Below the pieces are notes generated by a model, which did no database searches, was not told where the DNA came from, and saw only the letters and a program-made list of their open reading frames with translations. Below are positions 13,501 through 24,929 of a stretch of DNA of 64,000 nt, piece by piece; the first letter of the stretch is position 1, and each line of letters opens with the position of its first letter. Position numbers and translations under genes: made by a program. Location of the stretch: NCBI RefSeq assembly GCF_027942865.1, contig NC_134508.1:37693466-37757465 (forward strand), in the 5' to 3' direction. The stretch comes from Odontesthes bonariensis. Taxonomy: Eukaryota; Chordata; Actinopteri; Atheriniformes; Atherinopsidae.

Positions 13501-16500
13501 TGGCAAGAATGGGAATTAAACCGCCAACCTTCTGGTTATTGGACGACCGACTCTAACCATTGAGCCACAGCCGCCCCAGTCTACAAGTCTCAGTTAGCTT
13601 GGTAAATGTACAATTGGAAAAAGATTGAAAAAGTATGGCTTGTTTGGAAGGGCTGCCAGTAGAAAATGTCTTCTTTCTGAAAAGAACATGGCAGCATGGC
13701 TGAGGCTTGCATCTGAAGTTGCATCTGACCAAATCACAAGACTTCCTTTGGAAAGTCCAGGCAAAAGTGGAGATATTTGGTCATAATGCACAGCACCATG
13801 TTCAGTGAAAACCAAACACAGCCTATCAGCACAAACAACTCATACCAAAGGGGGAGGGTACACCCCGGACAGGTCGCCAGTCTGAGAGTCAATCTAGAAA
13901 CACCAATGAAACTAGCATGCATGTTTTTGGACTGTGTGAGGAAGCCAGAGTCCCTGTAGATAAACTATGCAGGCACAGAAAGAACATGCAAACCCAGCAC
14001 AGAAAAGTCCCTGCCAAGATTCAAATTAGCAACCTTCCAGCTGTGAGGTGACGGTGCTCGCCACCACAATACCACAGTGCAATCAAAGAAGTGAATCAAG
14101 GTGTATCAATGGCCTAGTCAAAGTCCAGACCGCGGGCAGACTGTAATAATGTGGTGGGACCTTAAGAGAGCTGTATATGTATGAGTATGAGTGTCTACAA
14201 ACCTCAATAACTTAGCAACGATATAAAGAAGAATGGTCCAGAATCCCTCCACAACTATGTGAGACTGATAACATCATAACAATTACTTTTTTTTTAATGT
14301 AAAATCACCTTTAGCAGCAGGTTTGAGGTGGTTTTACAAGCCAATAAACCATGGATTGTACAAATTGTTTTGGCATTTTGTATTAGAAAGCTATTTTACA
14401 GCAAATAATGATATGGTGTAATATGTCATGTCTTGTTGGTCAATTTGTATTAATCTAATTTCAAGATAATTAAGGATCAGATTTTTTTTTTTTAATTTCC
14501 TAATATATCAGACCTTAAAACTGAAAGAGGGTGTACTTTCTATCTTTCTATCTACTTTCTAATATCTGTGTTATTTTGTGTATAACCTTAGCTGAAACCT
14601 GTGCACCAGGAAAAAAAAAAAATTCTCTTGAGTATTAATGAGTGGAGGCAGTAGAGCTGGAGTTCCATGTGAATTGAATTGCTAATATTTGGATGATCGT
14701 GGAGTTGTTTAATTCATGTTTATACAAACCTGGGAGGCAGTCAAGGTGATGGTCACACGGCTCGATTGCATCAGCATCTATTGTCACGTTTCCACTGCTG
14801 AGGTTCTTAATTCGCCTCTTGTCTGCAGCAAGAAAAATTTCAGAACAGCAGTTTGATACCAAAGTCTTCTGATCAATACACAGCCTCAAAAAAACAAAGT
14901 GAATAAGTGTCACTATGACAAAGTTGATATTTTTACTTGAAGCCCTTTACATTTGAATTTGGACGTCTTCACAGTTGAAGGATGAAGTAGTTCAGGAGTT
15001 ACTGCAACCTAGCCTCCTATAACAATACATATTTATATTCTATTTAAACCTTTATTTATACCAGGGTATTTATTTATACCCTCTTTATTTATACCTTTAT
15101 ACCATTTATATTCTATTTAAACCTCAACATCTCTAAAAGTACTCACTCTCATCTACACTGTAAGACCATAAATCTTGAGCAATAAATTGGGTAACAGAGG
15201 CTGTAATTGTTTTTGATCTCTAGTTGTGGCTAAGTTTTGGTTGGAAAAGGTTTTCAATATGTGTCATTTGTTTTTGATATTTCTTTTAAACAATACATAT
15301 ACTTTGGAGTACTTTTTTAAACAACATCTTTAGTCTGAATGGGTTAAAACTACTTTTATGAGCTTCGGTAGTTTTACACTCACTGAGATGTGACTTTTGA
15401 CCTCACACTGTAAACCCGGATTTTGTTTTCAATTAAACGTTTTAGTGTTCATTACTTATTCTATTATGTTTTGTAAAAATCTATGTAATTACTAAATCAA
15501 ATTAGTTCTTTGGATTAGAAATTTGAAAATATACACTGCAATGATCATGTTAAGCAGAGATTACATATAAAGTTACGTTCTGTGAGGGAGGGGCGGAGCC
15601 TATTTGAAGTTCAACTGAGAGTCAAGACCTGTCCTGTGTGAGAGCGTGACCTGCTCGATTTTTGGAGAAAACTGATTTGTGTATTTAAAAATAACTGTGG
15701 ATGTTTTAAAGTAGTTTTAACTACACTAAGTAGACGGAAGAGCGTGTAAAGCAATTATTAAGATCGGTCTGGTTGCTAAACGTTTGCTAAAGGTTAGCTT
15801 AAGACTGCACCAGTCTTTATTCATTATTGCTGCAGTGAATTATTTGTGTTAATTTTTATTTATTAATTTCAGTGTTTTCTGAAATAAAATAACTTGAACA
15901 ATTTAAATGTTTTTTTTTAATTTCTTCCTTCCCATACAATTTTCTTTTTAAACAATATATTGTGGCGTGCTGTGGGTGTGTTGCCGCATTGCATTATGGG
16001 TGCTCTCTGTTCCCCGTTTATGTGCTATATTTAGTGCTGTGGTAGAGTTTGTATGTGTTTATGTTCTGTACGCAGTGACGGTGTAGTATAAGGTTTTTGT
16101 TCGTGTTGCATTTGAATAAAATCTGCACCATAACTGAAAGTGGTGAGACAGAAAGTTAGCCCCACTTTTTTGAAGACATGTGAGGTGATTGTAATTCACT
16201 ATTGTTCATGAATTGCCTGTCAAGATAAAAGTGCTTGCTGCACTAGAAAGTCTGGACTGAGACTTTTTTTCTGTATCCACCTCTACCATTGCTACAATAT
16301 TTTATACAATCTCTAAATCAAAACAGTATAATTCATTAATTAAATTAGAAGACAATACACTACTTATATTAACAAATGATGTTAAGTGTTGCTTTTATTT
16401 ATATTTATGTGCAATTGACCTAAAATGGTTGGCTAGACCTCAGAAAAGAGATAAGTTATGTGAACTAATGGTTTTGAGTAAAGACTACTAATGTAAACTT

Positions 16501-18848
16501 GAATATGTCTAAGTTATCTATGCCAATACAACTTAAAAGGTTTAGTTTCATGTTTTGTAAAAACTTAAACGGGATAAGGCAACGGGTTTCCACGCGATTT
16601 TCTAGTAAACTCAACTAGTTCGGGTTAAGAACTCACAACAAGCTTCCAACTCGTACGGTGATAAAAGCAAAACTATGCAGCAGCAAACATTCATTTTTGG
16701 GTGATCTGCCCTACAAATGGGCTGTTTTTGTTTGCTGTGATATTTTCTTTGTGACATATACTGTACATTTGTAAAAGTAGTCACAACTGCTTCTACTTCA
16801 TTTTGTGGAATGCCAGCAACACAGCCTCAGACCAGAATGTGAATTAGCTATGATGCTCCACAGCATAACACATAGTGGTTTCAGCTTTTCTGGGCTTCCA
16901 ATTAATTTAATATCTCAGCTATTCAAAATTATAATATGCCTTTTATATGATGTGAAACTGTCATGTATGCTTAAAAAATGTACAATTACTATATTTTCAA
17001 GGCTCAAAATATGTTACATTCCAGTGTTTTGTTTTTTTTTGCAAATTCTAGCATGCTTTTGTTTTTTTTTTGTTTCTTAATTATCTAAAACTGTCATGAA
17101 TCTTTTATTGAACAACTATTACGTGTTCAGAAATGCTTATATGAAGGTAGGAGTAGGGATGGGAATCGAAAACCGGCTCTTGTTGAGAACCGGTTCCCAG
17201 TGTTTCAATTCCTTGGAATTGTTTGGCAATTTTGCAAAGGAAAAAAAAAAGGCGTAAACAGGGCAACTTGCAATATTTGCAAAGTGGATATTTCATCAAA
17301 GGGAGGAGATACTACCAACATGCAGAAACATTTGCTCACACAAATACAACAAATGTCATCTCAAGGCACTTAGATAGTAAGTCCAATTCAAGCCAATTGG
17401 AATTCAATTAATTAATAATAATCATAATTCATAAAATAATCCAATTTGTTCATATAGAGCCAATTCAAAAACAATTTCCTAGCTAAGAAAACCAACAGAT
17501 TGCACTGAAAACTTTTTGTTTTTCGGTCCAATCTCCCGGCCTGAGCGTGCCTGAGGCGACTGTGGAGAGAAACGACTCCCTTTTAACAGGAAGAAACCTC
17601 TGGCAGAACCAGACTCAGGAAGGGTGGCCATCCGCCTAGAAATCTAGACGCCCCTAGCGACCGCAAATTGAATTTGCTCCGGGGCTAGTCTAGTCACTTG
17701 TGGTCGTTTTGCGAGGCTGCAAATCGAAATTTAATCGGGCCAATCAAATCGTGAGGAGTGGGGTCGGAGGCCGGGCTACCTAGTGACGACAGAGGTGCGA
17801 CGTTTCAGTGTGTAGTTCCAGAGAGAGGTAAACAATGGCTGCGCCCAGCGAACAGTCTTTCGATTTGGCTTTGGCAGCGACTCTAGAAAATTTAGATATA
17901 CAGTTTTCTTTGCGAGACGAACAGATAACTGCACTTAAGTTTTTTTTTTTTAAAAAGGACGTTTTCGGAGTTTTGCCCACTGGGTACGGTAAAAGTTTAA
18001 TTTACCAGCTTACTCCGTTGGTCCGTCGCGCTGACTACGTAATCCTTCTTCATCGCTCTGATTGGTTGTTGCGCCATCCTATTGCGTGGCGTTGAGTGCA
18101 GAGGCAACTTGACAGACAACCGTTTATCCCGCCCACACTGCTATCCAGCGTCACTAGACCCCTGTACAGCTTTTTGCTGTACGGGTCTGGCTTGCTAGGC
18201 TAGCCCGGCCTCCGACCCCGCTCCTCACGATTTGATTGGCCCGATTAAGTTTCGATTTGCAGCCTCGCAAAACGACCACAAGTGACTAGACTAGCCCCGG
18301 AGCAAATTCAATTTGCGGTCGCTAGGGGCGTCTAGATTTCTAGGCTAGTATTTTCATTTAACTATAATAAAATAATCTGACACAATTAGTTCAATTTCAA
18401 TTTAGCTCAATTTCTATTGCCACCATCAAATCTGTTCACTTTAAATCTAAACGGTGTTGCATTAGTCATATTTGCTGACTTACCCTTCTTCCTGGAGGAT
18501 GGCCAGATGTCCACAGGTTTCATGTCTTCATAGTCTGTCCAGTCAAAGAGAGCCATGTCTAACGTTGGCATCACCTCTCCCTGTCCTTGTCCTCGTCCAG
18601 ATTTCTGTAAATAAAACTTAAATTGAAACAGCACCTCTTTTTTGACCATTCTTCAGTAAAAATATTATCAGCCCAGCTCTTATTTTATACAAGAAATCCA
18701 CATGGGGCAGCTAAAGCATCGCTGGTATGCATACTTAGAAACACAGATCTTCAGATAGTGCCAGTATGCTTTCTACTATATTTATGCATTTGAATAAAAC
18801 GGTGATGAGATCATGAGGATATGAATAAGAAACTAATTCCAGATTTTA

Positions 18849-18893
<45 letters not shown>

Positions 18894-21800
18894 GTCAGAC
18901 ATATGTATCAGATCTCGTCACTGCAGCAGCAGTAAGTGACAAGATCTGATCTGGTCACTGATTTAGAGGTAAACACATTCAGGGTGTCCTTAATAAAACA
19001 CATTATGCTGTGACTAACAGCAGTGATGCTTCTTTGAATTATAAAATGTTCTCACTGAGACAACGGTGTAGCAGCAGAGCTTTAAAAAACAATTGATTGT
19101 TAGCAAAAAAAAAGAAAAAACTTAATGCCTGCCCTCAGACCAGCAAACAAATAAACTTCCGTCCATGTTGCTGAGACATTCAAAGTTTACAGATTGAAAC
19201 TTCTGGTTCATTAACCACAACCACAATTTTTATTTCTCATCACTGAGGACAGCAGGACACTAATGCTGCCTGCAGGTGGTCAACAGTCTGGAATAGATAT
19301 TTTATCATTCCTGTACCAAATGTGTGATTTAGTTTAGTAAGACATCAAATCATGATTTTTTTTTTTACAATGATTTTCACTGTATGCTGTTCCCCCTCTT
19401 TTGAAGGTAAGTAGTTTATTGTATCTCTAAGAGTACAATGGAATTGAATGCATTTATTTCACCAGTATGGTGTTGTTTGTGCTGTCTCTGAGCAGAGTCA
19501 TTGCAAGCCGTTTCATCACGGGTTCCAGAGAATGAATATGATTAATTATTTGAAGGATAAATAAAATATTCCTGAAATTAACCATATTAATAGCTCATAT
19601 AGTTTGTACATTTTCAATTTTAACAGTTTAATTTAGGCAACTAAAAGTACTTGATAGATAATAATATTAAACATAGAAGGATCACAAACAACTAGCAGAA
19701 ATGTTTGACATCAAAGTGTATAACAGAGGAATCAAGAAGTTTCATTGTCTTTCATTGTTGATTATAAATTATGTTTTTTAGTCATTATTATCATGTGATT
19801 CCCAGACAACCTCTGTTACAATGATAATAAATTCAACTCAACAGAGAGCGTCCAAATCATCAGTATATTGGTCTCTCACACAAGTGTATGGCAAAGTGAA
19901 AATATCACTCTGAGACAGTTCTGGGGGCTTCAAACTTTAAGGTACTATAGAGGTAAATGTAAAGTGCTTACATTGATATATTTACAGTAGTTAACAGGTT
20001 TAAATAATGACAAGGCATCTTCGGGGATTTAAACTCCAGTCAACAGGCTTGAGAAGCAGGTGATATATTGATAAGAATGTAACAAAGCCAGAGTAAAAAT
20101 CATAAAAACAACGCTCCACAGTGGGCAGACCTATCAAAAATAGAAAAGATGAAAATATTAACCAACATCTCAGACTGCTCCTGGGTCCAGTCTCTGGTTT
20201 TGTTGCTGCAATTTCTTTTTTACTAAAACTGCTCTGTATTGCACCAGAATAAATACTGTAACTTCTGTATTAGGTGACTAGATTCGGTTAAAACTGGAGG
20301 AGGACCCTGTACAACTGGCCCACGCCAGTGCTCCTCTCCCGCACGTTTTAATGGGTTTTTCAGGCTCTGCTAGAACGAGTTTAAATGCTTCGATAATTAT
20401 AGAATACACAATTTTTTTTATTTTTCTTTCCCATTTCAGGGCCTCACGGAGCCCAGTGAGGGGAGTTCACTAAGCTCCTCATAGAAGCAGATCCATACTT
20501 GTTTCCTTTCATCCTCAGGAAATAAGCCATTGGAAATATCAATTAGATTAATTGCAGGGGGCTACCTGCTTCTGCTCAGCTGCTCATTAAACCATCAACT
20601 GAAGATCGAACACTAATTAAGAAGCCATGCCACCCACTCATGCTGCTCAATATGGGTTCATAATAGGTAATCAGTTTATTCTTTGGTGGCCCAAGAATGT
20701 TATACATACAAAGAAAAACATAGATCATCTCCTTCAATCTCAGAGCAGATCAAATTTCACAAGACATTAAGGAAATGGTAGACTGATGAGAAATCTCAGA
20801 CAGCATAATCATTATTCATTTCAAAACTGTAATCAAATATTGAAAATCTTAATAAAATATTTCTCTACCGAAAAAATGAAGAATAGATATTCTCTTTTTA
20901 AAGCTAAGCAGAAAAATGCAAGTACCATTTGGTTGGTTGATATTCCCTGTTCGTGAAATATTTGGATTTTAAATTAATGTTGTCTCTGAGATTAAATCGT
21001 AAAAATTTCGGTTGACATTGTAACAGGACATTAGAAACAGCAGGAGAGGTGGGTGTAAGAGGTTTTGAAGTAAGAGATGATAATACTACTGATAATATTA
21101 CAATAATAATATTAGTATAATAGTCTATGATGTTACAGTATGGTAACGATTAAAAATAAGATTAATTCTAAAGGGAAAAATCAGTTTGGGTTACAAAAGA
21201 AAAAAGTAACTCAGAGTTAGAGGACCTTTGTCATTGTGGTTGCAATGCAGCTCAGTCTCTTGGTAAAATGGTAAAATTAACACAACTTGCACAGTTTTTT
21301 ATGATAATGGACACCTCGTCAGGCATTATCCCTAACACATTGCTTTTTAGAGTGTAACTCCACCCAAGTGGAAAGGCGAAACTGAAACAAAATGCGATCA
21401 AAAAACAGTGTAAAAAGCATTGGGTGGAACAGGAAAAAAAAACCAGCGTCCTGTGTGACAGTGATGTGGGAACCTGCATTGCCAAACTCTCCAGCTTCAA
21501 AATACAGACTTTTTTTAACAGTTAAAACTGGTGTGAACTATTTTTGTGACAAGTTCACAAAAGTAAGAACAGACATCAATAGATATCATCCAAGTTTCAC
21601 AAATGTGAGTTAGACTGCGTTGTGCAATAATAAATACATACACAGGTTACACACATAAATACAGGTTAATTTTTTTTTGGGGGGGGGGGGCTTGGTTTGT
21701 GTTCAAACAAACACAGAAACAATGTAACACCAGAATAATGCTTTTCCGACATCCTGCCTCTTAAGAGAAAGCATTTTAGTTCATAAATATTTCATGTTTT

Positions 21801-24800
21801 GCTGTGAAACCAGGTCGGACTGTTATATATCTCTTCTTTCTAATAGTTAATAAAAATAAATCAAATAGTTTACATACGTATAAAAACTTGTTGAGTGAAA
21901 ATAGGACAAAATCTACAGGACAAAAACTTATAAAAAAAAATTTTTAAAAAGACAACAGGAAATGGTACCCCCACATCCACTCTTTTCTACTGAACTCTAC
22001 AACCTAACTTGACCATGTTCCCCGTCAAAATTACTGCAGCCACTAGAAGGGTTATGTTGTAGCATTTGCTAAACTGATAACTGATCTCTCACATGGCTGC
22101 TAGAGATCCCATAACAATCCAACGTGAGATTGGATAGTAATAAACTGCTTGTTCAAGTGACTCGTGGGAAAACTTTGGAATGAAGAAGATGATAATTAGA
22201 ATCTTGTCATATTGTTTTGAATTGTGGTTAGTTAAAGACATTTGAATGGGACCTACAGTATGTAAATATGATTTCTTATATCGTCGTGATAAGTAGGTGT
22301 CCTGCAGGTTTACTGCACCAAGTGTTCAGCAGTACTTAACTTTTAATTCATTTGTCCTATATGATAAATCCACTGGTAAAGCTGTAGTTTAGATGCAGTA
22401 CAGATGATTCCGTTTTACTTATTTCTCTAGCTGTACTGACATCTATTGACACAAAACTTCCAAAACAGAAGGATTTTCAAGAAAACACGCGTGTTTTTAA
22501 CTTCTTTTATTTTAGTGGATGCTTTTTGAGTGTCATTCTGGGCAGGATTGATAGCTAGTGAGTGGTACCCAAACCACTTCTACAGACTTTCCATAATATG
22601 CAACCAAAGTAAAAAAAAAAAAGGCCTGTTTTTGATTATGCAGTTTGTCCTGACAAAGGACAGTTCTATCAGAGGCACTTCTATCATAAAATACATGTTA
22701 TATCTATAAAGCACACTGTGACCAGGACCCAGTGAGGTAGGACTGCTAAACCTCATCATTTTTCACCAGCAGTGCTTTTAGCTTCACTGTAGAGAGTGCC
22801 TTTTCTAAGATGAGCTAAGAGGTTTGCAGCAGTATAACAGCAGTAAAGGGGCCCATTTTCTCTCAGTTTCCCCCCACAGTGGAATCACACTGAGGCACAA
22901 CAGAGACAGCCTTTAATAAGCACTCTAGTTTTGTTGGGGTTACCTGGGGTTTGGTGGAGGCTGGGGGCAGCGTTGGGGGATGCTCGTTTGTCACCGTGGT
23001 AACCATGGAGGAGCCAGAGCCAAAGACGCTAATGATGGGGGAGGGGGGTTCACTGGGTGGGGTCAGGCTGAGGGAGGGGGAGGTGGTTGATGAGGACGAG
23101 GAAGGGGGAGGATCCTCGAATTGGTCTCTGTCCTTCAACAGGGAGCCCAGCTCAGGCTCCGAAGGAAACCCTGGACAGAGAGAAACAAAAAATATGTGTT
23201 TTACAAGCAATAAAATGTGGTGTAAACATATAACTTCCAAATTTAAATAGCAACAAACCTTTGTTCAGAATTAACATTGAGGTATGGGAAACTAAAAATC
23301 TGTCATCCTTGAGGATTCTGTTGGACTGTCCTAAAGCATCTGTTTCAGTCTCCTAAATGTCACAGCATGGTACATTCAGTGAATCTTTTAACTGAATCAA
23401 CCGATTAATTGCAGATGAATTCCCACTTTCACAAAATGGAAATTGACTGTTCTATCAGATACTGTTTCCCATATTAAGACTGACATTAAAACCCAGGTTC
23501 CTTTGTGTTTGACTAGATTTTCTGTCTGTGGAAAATCTGTCCACCTTGTTACAGTAAGAGTGTGATATTCTGTCTTTTTAAGATTGAATTCGCTTTCCTT
23601 TCCTGCTTTGCTTTCCTCCACACCTGTGTTCAGTTAATTATCACTTTCAATGTATAAATACTTGCAGGTTTTCTTTGCCCGTTGCCAGGTTGCAATTGTT
23701 ACTAGTCCAGCTTTTCCACAAGCTTCTTGTATCTTTGTGTATTTAGTTATTATTATTTCTATACTCCTGGTATTTTCCCTCAATCTCCACGTTTGTTCTT
23801 TGTGTATTCTGTTGCTTATGTGACCGAGTTTCTGTGTATGAGCTCTGCTTTTGGAATCATTTTTTTTTATTTTTGGCCTGTAACTGTCTAGCATCATGCA
23901 TCAGTAAAAAAAAACAAAAGAAAAAAAAAACTAATCAACAATATCACATCTCTCCACCAGCAAAGTTGGTTATGTTAAATAATCCCCAATTTTCATCATG
24001 TGGCCTGTATCATTTACTGCATTTCTAATTTGTAAGAAGCATCAGAAAAGTCTCTATTGTTCTGAATCAAAGCCAGGTAGATAAAAGTAAGACAAACTGT
24101 ATTTCGTGAGTCCGTTGACATGTCCTTTCATAAGAATTGATTTTAGCCCCTCTATGCCCAACAATAATACCACAAGCATGAAATTAAACACAGTGGCCCA
24201 TTTCTGAAACCCACATTATGACTTCCATCAATGTAACTAATGCCAATAATTTTGGATTGGTTACATTCAAGTTTCCCATGAGCAATGACTAGTGAGTCAG
24301 ACCACATATACTATGGCATTATCTTTTGTATAAGAGGGTAATAGCTTCTTGTTGTTTGTTCAATAGTCCAAACAAGTGCAGTCAAGAGTTATTTGTTAGA
24401 CAGATGATCTGCTGTATGTGTACCTAATGCAAAGCTCACCTTTTCTGTGTCGGCCCTTGTCACGTCGGCCTCCTTGTCTCCTCTGCTCAAAGTGGTGCCC
24501 ATGCCCATTCCCATGTCCTCTCCCCTTGGGTGTCCCCATAAGCTGGTTTTCCCGACCCTGGGATGGACTCTTTAAACTCATACGAACTCTGTCTTTTTCC
24601 CTGATGGGGCCCATCTCCACTCTCACTGGGCTCAGACCCTCCAGGCCTGTCCCATCATCCTCAGGCCTTGCCAGAGGATGCAGGGCCCGATGAGAGAGGA
24701 GCCCAGCTCCGCCTTTGGCAGAGCGGACCCTCTGACTGCTGGGTCCCCCAAGGTCCCTGCTGTGACCGTGGCCCTGCAGAGCTTGTGGGGGGTACTGTAG

Positions 24801-24929
24801 GGCATTACTGCCACCGACCAAGGTCTGTGCCTTTCTCCTCTTGCCATGAGGAGCTCCAGGCTCAGAGCCATGTGACAGTGCCAGGATGGTAAACAGGGAG
24901 ACCAGCAGCAGACTCCAGGAGAGTGCCAT
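10535..24929 (-). CDS. draxin: draxin, dorsal inhibitory axon guidance protein
   Basis: Secreted chemorepellent for spinal cord and commissural axons; in other vertebrates it binds DCC/netrin and LRP6 and antagonises Wnt signalling. Six coding exons on the minus strand: 24929-24440, 23170-22944, 18604-18484, 14822-14730, 13101-13012, 10647-10535 (stop TGA 10537-10535). All introns are GT-AG and phases are consistent, giving 377 residues (human about 349). Residues 1-21 ([21 protein letters not shown]) form a signal peptide. Residues 22-239 are basic and low-complexity (HGNGHGHH, then a Ser/Pro/Thr-rich exon). Residues 249-262 ([14 protein letters not shown]) are nearly identical to mammalian draxin. 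Residues 299-361 hold ten cysteines ([29 protein letters not shown]), the Dickkopf/colipase-like module. The C-terminus QGGFITI resembles human QGSFINV. An acceptor-like agcag at about 24957-24953 suggests a 5' UTR exon farther right. Confidence 0.95.
10815..11314. mobile_element. Non-autonomous DNA element with short inverted ends, in the last draxin intron
   Basis: A 500-base block bounded by tgtgtcatg (10815-10823) and its complement catgacaca (11306-11314). The interior is strikingly T-rich on the plus strand (agttttgg, gttttaagttcctgtttag, and so on) and ends in a run with gggtcctccttctcctcgcc. This layout matches a common fish repeat with gtcatga-type ends. No transposase remains and no clear target duplication was seen. 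The 135-codon frame at 11045-11452 falls across it and is not a gene. Confidence 0.45.
11405..12570. mobile_element. Non-autonomous TIR element with a 6-bp target-site duplication
   Basis: Inverted ends ccagtgttgtat (11405-11416) and atacaacactgg (12559-12570) are perfect complements. They are flanked on both sides by ttacca (11399-11404 and 12571-12576), a direct target-site duplication. Subterminal DNA is rich in acttttactt and taagta motifs in both arms, a hallmark of a common fish MITE family that I take to be hAT- or Kolobok-like. It contains a (GA)n run (about 11600-11620) and a SINE inserted at 12068-12277, so it is older than that SINE. Confidence 0.75.
12068..12277 (-). mobile_element. 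tRNA-derived SINE nested in the TIR element
   Basis: Read on the minus strand it starts ggggcggtcggtggcgta. It has an A-box-like tggcgtagtgggtta and a B-box-like ggtttgactcc, the internal pol III promoter of tRNA-derived SINEs, and runs out into an A-rich tail at its left end. The flanks ttgtgtgtaaattt-like (from 12052) and ttgtgtgtagatttt (from 12278) look like an imperfect target-site duplication. Confidence 0.65.
13410..13577 (-). mobile_element. tRNA-derived SINE inside the Tc1 relic
   Basis: On the minus strand it begins ggggcggctgtggctcaa, with an A box in tggctcaatggttagagt and a B box in ggcggtttaattccc. It ends near the conserved fish-SINE block ggtgcccttgacaaggcacc. Both ends adjoin Tc1 sequence. 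Confidence 0.6.
13848..14085 (-). mobile_element. RTE-like 3' tail, antisense copy inside the Tc1 relic
   Basis: The plus strand contains gggtacaccccggacagg, ccagtctgagagtcaatcta, tgtttttggactgtgtgagg and agaacatgcaaacccagc, which are the reverse complement of the blocks seen in sense at 4437-4770 and 55350-55520. It splits the Tc1 transposase relic, so it inserted later. Confidence 0.6.
15400..16640. repeat. Possible unclassified fish repeat in a draxin intron
   Basis: The left part (actgtaaacccggattttg) and right part (ataaggcaacgggtttccac, ctagtaaactcaactagtt) resemble the ends of a frequent non-autonomous fish DNA repeat. The middle holds a GC-richer block around 15960-16160. I cannot define the ends or a target duplication. 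Just to the left, 15030-15122 contains a near-perfect direct repeat of atttatattctatttaaacc. The rest of the intron 14823-18483 is AT-rich. Confidence 0.3.
17155..17355 (+). pseudogene. Fragment of an hAT-like transposon with part of a BED-type zinc finger
   Basis: The start gatgggaatcgaaaaccgg and agaaccggttcccagtgttt match the 5' region of a common fish hAT element. A frame about 17253-17350 reads [20 protein letters not shown] and then HLLT, the Cys-x2-Cys ... His pattern of the BED zinc finger at the N-terminus of hAT transposases. It stops after about 35 codons and no catalytic part is present. Confidence 0.65.
17360..17633 (+). repeat. Unclassified teleost interspersed repeat (3' part)
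   Basis: Contains the widespread fish blocks tgtcatctcaaggcacttag, caatttgttcatatagagcc, gaaacctctggcagaaccag and agactcaggaagggtggcca in the usual order. The adjoining TIR element at 17634 begins at the ccatccgcc end, where the usual sequence of this repeat would have continued. Confidence 0.55.
17634..18345. mobile_element. TIR element (about 150-bp inverted repeats) carrying a RecQ-helicase fragment
   Basis: The arm 17634-17783 is repeated in reverse complement at 18196-18345 with only a few mismatches. The outer ends are gcctagaaatctagacgccc and its complement, built from ctag motifs. The 412-base interior is not arm sequence and contains the open frame at 17835-18095. No transposase is present, so it is non-autonomous. 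The near-identity of the arms suggests relatively recent insertion or arm homogenisation. No clear target-site duplication could be fixed; the left flank is another repeat. It lies in draxin intron 14823-18483. Confidence 0.8.
17835..18095 (+). CDS. RecQ-like helicase N-terminal fragment inside the TIR element (86 codons)
   Basis: Frame [18 protein letters not shown]... Residues 26-30 (LRDEQ) match the RecQ motif 0 (aromatic/Leu-Arg-x-x-Gln) and residues 48-54 (PTGYGKS) are a Walker A motif followed by LIYQL, as in RecQ ATPases. Homology stops near residue 64. The tail and stop come from element sequence, so DEAH box, helicase lobe 2 and RQC parts are absent. It cannot be a helicase. It is best read as a captured first-exon fragment; whether it is transcribed or serves the element is unknown. 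A poly(T) run makes FFFF at residues 36-39. Confidence 0.55.
   Translation: MAAPSEQSFDLALAATLENLDIQFSLRDEQITALKFFFFKKDVFGVLPTGYGKSLIYQLTPLVRRADYVILLHRSDWLLRHPIAWR
18855..18892. repeat. (TA)n microsatellite
   Basis: Nearly uninterrupted TA dinucleotides, roughly 19 units, in the draxin intron between exons at 18604 and 22944. Confidence 0.9.
18893..22943. other. Draxin intron without recognised features
   Basis: About 4 kb of AT-rich intron. A poly(G) tract occurs at about 21679-21690 and poly(T) and poly(A) runs are scattered. Open frames such as 21252-21500 and 21392-21613 overlap on opposite strands and look random. Confidence 0.5.
23585..23900 (+). repeat. Possible degenerate fish DNA repeat in the first coding intron of draxin
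   Basis: The order ctccacacctgtgttcagtt, aattatcac, tgtataaatacttgcagg and a T/C-rich run to ttttggcctgtaactgtcta resembles the inner part of the repeat family with gtcatga ends seen at 10815-11314. Ends are not defined. Confidence 0.3.

Larger units (their letters stand above)
13335..14350 (+). pseudogene. Decayed Tc1-like transposon, interrupted by two later insertions
   Basis: Segments at about 13335-13405, 13580-13847 and 14086-14350 read in order like a fish Tc1-family element. Recognisable pieces are agtatggcttgtttggaagg, aaagaacatggcagcatggc, ataatgcacagcaccatgtt, tggcctagtcaaagtccaga and gggaccttaagagagctgt, which encode parts of the DDE transposase. Frames are broken by stops and indels, so it is inactive. 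A SINE (13410-13577) and an RTE-like tail (13848-14085) interrupt it. It lies in the draxin intron 13102-14729. Confidence 0.75.

Noticed and set aside
22951..23250. 99-codon open frame on the plus strand, Gly/Glu-rich
   Set aside because: It is the complement of the draxin Ser/Pro exon; openness follows from the low-complexity coding strand.
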